Shown: piece after piece, positions 8,093-13,521 of the stretch
How the letters are laid out: each line of letters starts with the position of its first letter
Numbering within the stretch: position 1 is the first letter of the stretch
NCBI GenBank assembly: GCA_045576675.1
Contig: JAZNGX010000070.1
Coordinates: 1 to 21,950, forward strand
DNA: 21,950 nucleotides
Direction: 5' to 3'
DNA from: JAZNGX01 sp045576675
Lineage (GTDB): Bacteria; Bacillota; Clostridia; Monoglobales; Firm-18
The notes under the pieces: model-generated
The model's input: the letters and a program-made list of their open reading frames with translations, nothing else
What the model was told of the DNA's origin: nothing
The model's database searches: none
Made by a program: the position numbers and the translations under genes

Positions 8093-8800
8093 TTATACCT
8101 TCTTTTTTGTAAAAAAATAAATTGCTGATGTTATTAAAAATATGATTAAGGCAGCATATGCCATATATGTCCAGATAACTGATGTCATTTTAAATATTGT
8201 GGTTAGTATTCTTATTACCATAAAGCATATAACTCCAAGTGCGGCAATAGAAAGTGAGTCCGACAACACACCGCTTATGTCACTATAGCTTTTGGAAGCA
8301 AGGGTTTCCTGAAATCTGGCAAGCATACCCGAGTTTGAAAGCTTTCTTAAAAAAACAAATGCAATGCTTCCGCCAATCAAAGTTCCACAAATGAAGGATG
8401 GTATATAAAACATCCAGCTGAGGCCTTCTTTTCCCCATAGAAAGGTCATTACAGGGTATGATGCAATCGCACCGATAATGCCTGTGCCTATAACTTCACC
8501 AAGCACTGCCATAATAAGCTTTCCGTTTGAAGCTCTGTAAAACACACCTGATAAAAATGCTCCGAAAATCGCACCGGTAAGTGCAATGGGCGGGATTCCC
8601 ATAACTGCCATTCGTATTATACCAATCAGTGTGGCACACAAAAGTGAATACCACGGGCCTAAAAGGACAGAGCAGGTTATATTTATTAAATGTGCCATCG
8701 GGCACATCCCTTCAAATCGCAGTATAGGTGAAATTACAACACCAAGAGCAATAAGCATTGCCAACACAACATGTTTTAAAAGTTTTTTAGAATTAGTCAT
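8093..8800 (-). CDS. thiW: ThiW, thiazole-specific ECF transporter S component
   Basis: A membrane protein of 235 residues. ThiW is the predicted substrate-binding S component for hydroxyethylthiazole in group II energy-coupling-factor transporters, which share ATPase and EcfT subunits encoded elsewhere; none is in this window. Residues 1-160 hold the family core, with SVLLGPWYSLLCATLIGIIR, the ALTGAIFGAFLSG helix and LGEVIGTGIIGAIASYP. Residues from about 165 onward form an extension with two further hydrophobic helices, longer than the usual ThiW of about 160-175 residues. It is the first gene after the TPP riboswitch; GAGGA precedes the ATG. Confidence 0.92.
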   Translation of the reverse strand: MTNSKKLLKHVVLAMLIALGVVISPILRFEGMCPMAHLINITCSVLLGPWYSLLCATLIGIIRMAVMGIPPIALTGAIFGAFLSGVFYRASNGKLIMAVLGEVIGTGIIGAIASYPVMTFLWGKEGLSWMFYIPSFICGTLIGGSIAFVFLRKLSNSGMLARFQETLASKSYSDISGVLSDSLSIAALGVICFMVIRILTTIFKMTSVIWTYMAYAALIIFLITSAIYFFTKKKV

Positions 8801-8803
8801 TTA

Positions 8804-8920
8804 TTATTCCTCGTTTCGTAATATAATTACGGTCGAGAATTGATTTTCTCCTCTCACCCCGAAACACGGGTTCCCTCGCAAAAATACTACAACGTCAAGT
8901 GCTCCCTTGACGTCTGACAG
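8804..8920 (-). other. structured leader with an in-frame 38-codon open stretch before thiW
   Basis: Between the riboswitch terminator and thiW the minus strand can form several hairpins: ACGTCAAG/CTTGACGT (8892-8913), CCCG/CGGG (8858-8870), and a 6-bp stem near 8815-8830. The same stretch is open in the thiW frame for 38 codons, closed by TAATAA directly before the thiW ATG. It lies just after an AGGAGGG, but its first codon is CTG and the spacing is short, so translation is doubtful. Function unknown. Confidence 0.35.
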
Positions 8921-8940
8921 CTACCCTCCTTTTTGAAAAA

Positions 8941-8972
8941 TAAAAACGGATAATCCTGATGGATTATCCGTT
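8941..8972 (-). terminator. riboswitch-controlled terminator of the thi operon
   Basis: AACGGATAATCC (8961-8972 on the minus strand) pairs perfectly with GGATTATCCGTT (8945-8956) around a four-base loop, followed by a T-run. Bases 8963-8970 repeat CGGATAAT of the riboswitch core, so the 3' arm of the terminator could pair with either copy. This supports control by transcription termination when TPP is bound. Confidence 0.85.
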
Positions 8973-8984
8973 AAAAGCATATCA

Positions 8985-9075
8985 TGACTTCCTACGGCGG
9001 CATTATCCGCATCAGGTTAAATGGGTCGAAGTTAGGTTACTTCCTCTCAGCCTGCTAATACAAGCTCCCCTACAT
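8985..9075 (-). ncRNA. TPP riboswitch (THI element)
   Basis: The minus strand carries the conserved thi-box blocks in order: GTAGGGGAGC at the 5' end, CTGAGAGG (9043-9050), ACCC then AACCTGATGCGGATAATGCC (to about 8997), and CGTAGGAAG at the 3' end. It binds thiamine diphosphate and turns the operon off when the cofactor is plentiful. It lies between the promoter and a strong terminator, ahead of thiW-thiM-thiE-HAD-thiD-cytX. Confidence 0.96.
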
Positions 9076-9099
9076 AAAATATATATTTATTTTTTATTT

Positions 9100-9128
9100 A
9101 TTATACATCAAACAAAAAATAAAATCAA
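9100..9128 (-). promoter_or_regulatory. thi operon promoter
   Basis: Minus strand TTGATT (9123-9128), a 17-base spacer and TATAAT (9100-9105) lie about 25 bases before the riboswitch 5' end. This is the only good sigma-A promoter upstream of thiW. Confidence 0.8.
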
Positions 9129-9208
9129 GAGTTTTTGAAAAAATTCAATAATTTGTTTTAGTAACATACAAAACAATGCAGACAGCAAAATGAATTATAT
9201 ATTAAATA

Positions 9209-9220
9209 TTATTCCCACTC
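9209..9220. other. possible left end of the integrated element (guaA-type core)
   Basis: The minus strand reads GAGTGGGAATAA, the end of a guaA coding region (Glu-Trp-Glu-stop) and the core used by elements that integrate there, such as Tn5801. No guaA gene is present. On the right, TTATTGGCACAA (15371-15382) is only a weak match. The end assignment is tentative. Confidence 0.35.
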
Positions 9221-9323
9221 TACTACAAGGCTTTTATCAGCCTTATTTTATGGCGTTTTTTCGTATCTTTCATATCACTATTATCACGGAATACCCCCTC
9301 AAAAAAGAGAGTATCAATTTTTG

Positions 9324-9342
9324 TAGTACGATTTTAGTACGA
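9324..9342. repeat. paired TAGTACGA sites near the left end
   Basis: TAGTACGA occurs at 9324-9331 and 9335-9342, eleven bases apart, on the same face of the helix. They lie just past the stop of the 58-aa DNA-binding gene. They could be arm-type sites for the integrase or excisionase. Confidence 0.5.
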
Positions 9343-9359
9343 ACATAAAACGCTATGTA

Positions 9360-9536
9360 TCAGCAGTAGAATTTTTCGTTAAAATACTTCTTTGGTACTC
9401 TACCGCTAACAACTATAAAGCCTTTGTTTGTTAGTTCGTCATTCAACCGTTTTATAATGCGGTATGCAGTAGGCTTTGACACGGTAAGTATAACGGAAAT
9501 ATCATCAGCAGTATAGAATACGCTTGTATCTATCAA
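9360..9536 (-). CDS. 58-aa helix-turn-helix / excisionase-like protein
   Basis: A small DNA-binding protein beginning with TTG at 9536 (AGAGGTG lies 8 bases upstream). The sequence YTADDISVILTVSKPTAYRI forms a clear helix-turn-helix with the second helix around SKPTAYRIIKRL, followed by a strand-rich end (GFIVVSGRVPKKYFNEKFYC) as in small winged-helix regulators. Similar short proteins are often carried by integrated elements of Firmicutes next to an attachment end. Its place close to the left end of this element suggests a role in excision or control; that is inference. The product is too short and its start too unusual for simple gene finders. Confidence 0.8.
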   Translation of the reverse strand: MIDTSVFYTADDISVILTVSKPTAYRIIKRLNDELTNKGFIVVSGRVPKKYFNEKFYC

Positions 9537-9572
9537 TATTATAGCACCTCTTTTCTATAATTTCAAGTGAAA

Positions 9573-9770
9573 TGTCAACATTTGTCAACATATATGTTTT
9601 AAGTTTCAACTTTTTTCAACATCTATATATTTTTGAATTTCAGGTTTTTTCAGGTTGTTTCCCCCACTATATAATGAAAATGTTAGGTTTTGTAAGGTTG
9701 TTATCCCTTTTTTATATCTGCCCAGTATTCTTTTTTATAGTGGGGAAAATCTCTTTTTTATAGTGGGGAA
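9573..9770. repeat. helically phased repeat region (possible origin or control region)
   Basis: No gene is visible in 9537-9945. This AT-rich part holds four pairs of direct repeats, each offset by exactly 10 bases: TGTCAACAT (9573, 9583), TTTCAAC (9604, 9614), TTTCAGGTT (9638, 9648) and AGGTT (9685, 9695). Then TTTTTTATAGTGGGGAA occurs at 9731 and 9754, with an inverted partner CCCCACTATA at 9662. From 9771 to 9945 the sequence is richer in GC and has no clear structure. Confidence 0.65.
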
Positions 9771-9945
9771 GTATTCAAAATTTCTCTTGCTTCGTTCTCT
9801 TTTTTATGGACTCCAAAACTCCAAATACTCACCGCTTCCGCACCGCTTCAAGCGGATTTTTCACGGCTTCCTCTTGGCTTCGTCTTGGGTAAATTTTGTT
9901 TTTCTCGGGCTTCGCTCGTGCTTCGTTCTCACAGTTCGCTCACAG

Positions 9946-10167
9946 TTAATTTTTGCATTTTCTCTTTGTTCGCTCTCTGTTCGTTCTTCTGTTCGGCTTC
10001 TGTTCGTTGAGAAAATCAAAGTCAAAATCATCAAAAGAGAGGTCAATATCAAGGTCAATTTCAAAGTCATCAAAAGAAAAATCAAGGTCATCAAAATTGA
10101 AATTTATCGACACTTCCTCGACAGTTAAATTGTCTTTTTTCGCCTGTTCATCACCTGTTCGTTTCAT
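9946..10167 (-). CDS. very acidic small protein of the element
   Basis: A 73-residue protein whose middle is a run of aspartate and aromatic residues (FNFDDLDFSFDDFEIDLDID and on to about residue 52), followed by a basic tail (RRTNRERTKRKCKN). The start ATG overlaps the stop of the upstream coiled-coil gene by one base (TAATG), so the two are coupled. I do not recognise the family. The alternating D/F pattern gives a strongly negative surface. Part of the 3' end is encoded by short DNA repeats. A second frame (9861-10094) overlaps it but looks like a shadow. Confidence 0.6.
   Translation of the reverse strand: MKRTGDEQAKKDNLTVEEVSINFNFDDLDFSFDDFEIDLDIDLSFDDFDFDFLNEQKPNRRTNRERTKRKCKN
9966..10009. 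repeat. short GTTCG repeats of 11-12 bp period
   Basis: GTTCG occurs at 9968, 9979, 9991 and 10002, each within a similar 11-12 base unit (TGTTCGNTCTTC-like). It lies in the 3' end of the acidic gene and gives its basic tail. More CTTCG/GTTCG copies trail to about 9900. Confidence 0.55.
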
Positions 10168-10820
10168 TACTCACTCACCGTGATATAAAGCCCCTCGCTC
10201 TGTTCTACCAACTCATTATACATAGTTTCAAATTGGCTATTGCCTGCCGTTGCTCGTGAGTCCCTTTCCGCTATTCCGCTATTACCCCAAAATACAAGTC
10301 TTTCCAACGGCTCACGGTACGGAAATTCAGCAGTTTTCAAATTGCGTGCAAGTACCGCCATTTCCATATTATCTTTACCGCCTCTTTCCTCTGCATATTT
10401 ACCGATAATACGGAGCATTGCAACATTACCCTCAAAGTCCTTTGCAAGTGCCTTTATTTCGTTATCAGAGAGAATACCGCTCTTTAACAGTTCAACTGTT
10501 GCAAGGTCTAATTTGTCCCCTGTGGCTCTGTTGTATCTTCCTAATACATCATCAGCTTCAGCAAGGATATTTTCAAAGTCTGTGTTTGCGGTAGTTCTTA
10601 AATCATCAAGGGCTTTTCTGATTTCAGCTTGTTCTGCTATGTGTTTTGTCTTTGCTTCCTGTTGTAGATTGTAATTACTCCAACCTCTTGCAATTTCCTT
10701 TTGCCATTGTTCAGCGTTTCGGGTGTATTGTTCGGTTAGTCTTTCATACTCGGCTCTATGTGCCTTGTATTTATCATTGATTTTGTCCAAAAATTCCTTT
10801 ACATTTCTATACTGTGCCAT
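10167..10820 (-). CDS. 217-aa coiled-coil protein, unknown function
   Basis: A soluble protein beginning MAQYRNVKEFLDKINDKYKA. Residues 1-95 are almost all charged helix, with spacing fit for a coiled coil; the rest is mixed, with short segments such as DLATVELLKSGILSDNEIK and FPYREPLERLVFWGN. No catalytic motif is visible and I do not recognise the family. Similar helical proteins in phages serve as scaffolds or DNA-associated factors, but nothing here proves that. It starts two bases after the lipoprotein stop and is coupled to the acidic gene behind it. Confidence 0.75.
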   Translation of the reverse strand: MAQYRNVKEFLDKINDKYKAHRAEYERLTEQYTRNAEQWQKEIARGWSNYNLQQEAKTKHIAEQAEIRKALDDLRTTANTDFENILAEADDVLGRYNRATGDKLDLATVELLKSGILSDNEIKALAKDFEGNVAMLRIIGKYAEERGGKDNMEMAVLARNLKTAEFPYREPLERLVFWGNSGIAERDSRATAGNSQFETMYNELVEQSEGLYITVSE

Positions 10821-10822
10821 AA

Positions 10823-11143
10823 TTATTTTATCTTCCTTTCGATAGTAAAAATTTTGTTTTCCGCTTTGTCATATACTCGCAAACCTGACGGAATAATCTC
10901 TATTTTTATTGTGTCCGTGTCAACCGTTGTATAAGGCTCTAAAACGCCCTCTGAACGCTTTACACGCTTTGTTATGTAGTTGTACTCCTTATCTGCTAAA
11001 AGGTCATATACAGCCGTTTTATTGCCCTCTCGGACGATTTCAACGCTATTGCTCTGATATAGCATTTTCGGCTCATTGTTGCACCCTGCAAATAACATCA
11101 AACACATAGACAAAAGCAACACAAAAGCAACTTTATTCTTCAA
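10823..11143 (-). CDS. small lipoprotein carried by the element
   Basis: A 106-residue lipoprotein. The signal peptide MKNKVAFVLLLSMCLMLFAGC has a basic start, a hydrophobic core and the lipobox LFAGC, so the mature protein would be anchored at Cys21 on the outside of the membrane. The mature part is short and beta-rich by appearance, with no known domain that I can name. It starts with TTG at 11143, preceded by GGGAGTG, and overlaps the upstream 49-aa gene by 11 bases. A surface lipoprotein inside a replication/integration element is unexpected and could act against other phages or on the envelope; that is inference. Confidence 0.8.
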   Translation of the reverse strand: MKNKVAFVLLLSMCLMLFAGCNNEPKMLYQSNSVEIVREGNKTAVYDLLADKEYNYITKRVKRSEGVLEPYTTVDTDTIKIEIIPSGLRVYDKAENKIFTIERKIK

Positions 11144-11282
11144 CTGCGTTCACTCCCTTTTTAAGTTCTCGGATTTCAGCCTTTAACCGATTGATTTCTT
11201 TTCTTTGCTCGGAGCATTTCCGCTCCCATTGTCTGATTTTATCGTTTAACAAGTCAACAAGCATTGCGTTATAATCTGTCAT
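11133..11282 (-). CDS. 49-aa coiled-coil peptide
   Basis: A short gene that starts at ATG 11282 after GGTAGGTG. The product (MTDYNAMLVDLLNDKIRQW...) continues with a regular charged helix, ERKCSEQRKEINRLKAEIRE, with I/L at heptad positions, so it likely dimerises as a coiled coil. It is the first gene after the iteron region and overlaps the lipoprotein start. Function unknown. Confidence 0.65.
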   Translation of the reverse strand: MTDYNAMLVDLLNDKIRQWERKCSEQRKEINRLKAEIRELKKGVNAVEE

Positions 11283-11299
11283 ATAGTTCACCTACCTTT

Positions 11300-11476
11300 A
11301 ATCAACTAATCAACCGTGCAACCAACCAACTAACCATATCAAGACTTTATATATTACTTATCTCAAATATAAAATCTTTGTTATATAAAATATTAGTTGA
11401 TTGGTTGACAGTATATAAAAACCCTTATAAATACTAACTTTTTTAATCAACTAAACACTTCAACCAACCGTCAACT
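11300..11476. repeat. iteron array flanking an AT-rich core, likely replication origin
   Basis: Between vapE and the next gene lie tandem 8-bp units of consensus AANCAACY: AATCAACT, AATCAACC, GTGCAACC, AACCAACT (11300-11331). A matching inverted pair AGTTGATT GGTTGACA lies at 11395-11410, and further copies (AATCAACT, CTTCAACC, CGTCAACT) at 11445-11476. The spacing between them (11340-11394) is almost pure A+T. In staphylococcal pathogenicity islands the origin lies next to rep and has iterons on both sides of an AT-rich stretch. The same layout here beside a replication ATPase supports an origin. Confidence 0.75.
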
Positions 11477-11481
11477 ATTCA

Positions 11482-12897
11482 TTATTTCGGGAGTTCAGCA
11501 TCTAATTTTTTGATTTCTTCCTCTGCTTTCGGATTGTAAAAAGACTTTTGTTTCCCAAAACCATTGAAATTTTCTGCGTTTCCTCTTGTCCAACCTAATT
11601 TATTGACTACTATTCCTATAAGTTCGTTGGAGTCTTTCCGCTTCATTTCGGGGAAATGTGGGGAGCGGTCTTTATATAACGCCCTTTGCCATATTTCAAT
11701 TAAGCAAGTACGGATTTTTCCGTCAAGGTATTCTTCAATTACGCCCTCTCTCCAATCGTCCTGCTCCGCTTCGCTTTGCTTGGATTTAATAGCGGATAGT
11801 AGACTCACATTTTCAACAGGCTTTGCAAAGTCCTCACCCTTATCAAAAGCGGATTTCATTTCTGCCCAACATTGAGAAATATACTCTTTACATTCCTTTT
11901 CATTGTCATATAAAAACCGTGCATCTGATTTCACCGTAACAGGATACCAACGCCTGTTGCCTGTCTTATCTGTGAGAAATTCCGTCCTGTTCGTTGTTCC
12001 GATAAAGATACATCTTCGGGGAGAGTCTGTCGGTCTGCGGTCGTAAGGTTTTCTATAAAAGTCGGAAGCGGTAGAGAGAAATGCTTTGCAGTTTTCCTCT
12101 GATTTCGTTCCGCTATAATCATTAGCAAGTGTAGCAAGTAGTTCTTCAATTTCTACTATCCATTTGCCCGAAATACCCTCTAAACCCTTTTGTCCGTTTA
12201 TGGTTTTGATACTGCTATATAACTCCATATCAAGTGCCAACCATTGACAGATTGTAGACTTTCCACCGCCTTGTTTACCTATCAGGACAATAACATCGTC
12301 AAATTTACACCCTGCACGATATGCTCTATTGATACCGCCTGCAAACAGTAGTCTTGAACATTCTCTGTTATATGGCGTATCATCTGCACCTAACCATTTA
12401 GACAAAAAGTTTTCTACACGCTTTTGTCCGTCCCATATAAGAGAGTCGATTTTATCCTTTATCGGACAGTATTCTCTTTCGTGCTGAAATTCCGCAAAAG
12501 CATCTTCGTATTTTTGACGGTTAAATATGCTATAATTTGCCTCTATGTAAGTCCGTGCGGAAGCATCGTCTGCATCTGTCCATTGTGATTTACCTTTTAC
12601 TTTGTGCTTTTCGGGAAGTCCTGACAAAGTGTTATATTTCACTATGGAAAAATAGCGGTCATATCGCATAATATCCAAATAGTTAGAGGCAACATTTGCA
12701 ATAGTGGGGACTTTTACTCCGTCAACTTTCTTGTCAACAGTTATCAGAAACGGCTTGACTTCTTCGGGATTGCCTTGTCCCTCTGTATTGACTACCGCTT
12801 CGTAAATGTCATCAAGAGAAAAATCCTTTAACATCTCGGAAAGTTTCTGTGCTGACATATTCCGCAAACAATAATCAATTTTTTCATTCTCTGTCAA
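11482..12897 (-). CDS. VapE-family replication ATPase (virulence-associated E)
   Basis: VapE proteins are primase/helicase-like ATPases of phages and chromosomal islands, related to D5-type helicases. Numbering from GTG 12909, the Walker A is LIGKQGGGKST (210-219), the Walker B is WIVEIEEL (250-257), and a sensor/arginine-finger segment follows, IFIGTTNRTEFLTDKTGNRR (301-320) then WYPV. The N-terminal 170 residues lack a primase motif that I can recognise. No ATG lies near; TTG at 12897 (MTENEKIDYC) has GGTGG 8 bases upstream, while GTG codons at 12903-12909 have no site. It overlaps the end of the upstream regulator gene and lies next to the iterons it would act on. Confidence 0.88.
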   Translation of the reverse strand: MTENEKIDYCLRNMSAQKLSEMLKDFSLDDIYEAVVNTEGQGNPEEVKPFLITVDKKVDGVKVPTIANVASNYLDIMRYDRYFSIVKYNTLSGLPEKHKVKGKSQWTDADDASARTYIEANYSIFNRQKYEDAFAEFQHEREYCPIKDKIDSLIWDGQKRVENFLSKWLGADDTPYNRECSRLLFAGGINRAYRAGCKFDDVIVLIGKQGGGKSTICQWLALDMELYSSIKTINGQKGLEGISGKWIVEIEELLATLANDYSGTKSEENCKAFLSTASDFYRKPYDRRPTDSPRRCIFIGTTNRTEFLTDKTGNRRWYPVTVKSDARFLYDNEKECKEYISQCWAEMKSAFDKGEDFAKPVENVSLLSAIKSKQSEAEQDDWREGVIEEYLDGKIRTCLIEIWQRALYKDRSPHFPEMKRKDSNELIGIVVNKLGWTRGNAENFNGFGKQKSFYNPKAEEEIKKLDAELPK

Positions 12898-13195
12898 TAT
12901 CACCACCACCGTTTTTTAGATATTCGATAGCAGGCTTCATAGCCTTTTGCATATCTTTTATACGCCCTTGCATACCTCGCACAAACTGCTCAATATCTCT
13001 GTCATCGGCAGGCAACCAAAAACCACTTTGAGTACTACTGCAAATAAGTTCACCTTGCTTTCGTAGTGCATTTATCGTGATTGTAACATCTCGCTCATTC
13101 CACCCCAAAAGTCTTGCAAGGTCTTTGGCGGTGATTGCGTTCTGCTCTCCAACAGACAAATAATCGGTTAAAATAAGAGGTTTATTTTTCTTCAT
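12884..13195 (-). CDS. 103-aa winged-helix DNA-binding protein
   Basis: A small protein with a helix-turn-helix at about residues 20-50 (AITAKDLARLLGWNERDVTI and TINALRKQGELI), a wing-like strand, and a helical tail (RGMQGRIKDMQKAMKPAIEY). It matches the general form of regulators placed in front of phage-type replication genes, but I cannot name the family. The start overlaps the previous gene by 14 bases, and the end overlaps vapE. A role in starting replication or controlling the leftward operon is inferred from position. Confidence 0.8.
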   Translation of the reverse strand: MKKNKPLILTDYLSVGEQNAITAKDLARLLGWNERDVTITINALRKQGELICSSTQSGFWLPADDRDIEQFVRGMQGRIKDMQKAMKPAIEYLKNGGGDIDRE

Positions 13196-13376
13196 TCGGT
13201 TTCACCGCCTTTTTACTTTCTGCTTCGAGTTGTTCAGCAAGTGCCGTTGTATTTACCAAAAAACGATTACCTGTATAAATACCGGGACACTCACCTTTTG
13301 AAACAAGAACACGCAAACGGTGTTCACTCAATAACCCTGTGGCTGCCGTTTGTCTAATTGTTTTGAAAATCGGCAT
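13182..13376 (-). CDS. 64-aa excisionase-like helix-turn-helix protein
   Basis: First gene of the leftward operon. The product MPIFKTIRQTAATGLLSEHR is followed by LRVLVSKGECPGIYTGNRFLV, a MerR/excisionase-type helix-turn-helix in which the strand pair GIYTGNRFLVN follows the recognition helix; then a charged tail. ATG 13376 is preceded by GGAG at 11 bases; a GTG at 13388 overlaps that site and is less likely. Such proteins bend DNA and direct the integrase towards excision, or act as a cro-like regulator; which one applies is not decidable here. Confidence 0.75.
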   Translation of the reverse strand: MPIFKTIRQTAATGLLSEHRLRVLVSKGECPGIYTGNRFLVNTTALAEQLEAESKKAVKPNEEK

Positions 13377-13420
13377 ATAGAATATCACTCCAATACTTGA
13401 AAATTTTCATCAGAAATCGT

Positions 13421-13471
13421 CGACTATCTCTTGACATCGTTATTATACTATGGTATACTGTATTTAGTCGA
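13421..13471. promoter_or_regulatory. overlapping divergent promoters (lysogeny-type switch)
   Basis: On the plus strand TTGACA (13431-13436), 17 bases, TATACT (13454-13459) drives the repressor and integrase. On the minus strand TATAAT (13442-13447) with a weak TCGACT (13466-13471) drives the leftward operon. The two overlap, and inverted CGACTA (13421) and TAGTCG (13465) flank them as likely operator halves. RNA polymerase could not use both at once. Confidence 0.75.
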
Positions 13472-13521
13472 GATACATTCTACATACATTTAATTTATTT
13501 TTACAAGGACGGTGTATTTAT

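Noticed and set aside
9227..9244. AAGGCT/AGCCTT hairpin as a working terminator
   Set aside because: Only six pairs; the T-rich tail is on the plus strand, where no upstream gene reads towards it.
9861..10094. 77-codon frame overlapping the acidic gene
   Set aside because: Its hydrophobic first half is simply the shifted reading of the Asp/Phe repeats; it has no ribosome site, and its tail comes from the GAAC-type repeats.
11300..11476. CRISPR-like array
   Set aside because: Units are 8 bases in direct tandem, with no spacers of even length and no cas genes.
11482..12909. vapE as a virulence gene
   Set aside because: The name is historical; the motifs are those of a phage/island replication ATPase.
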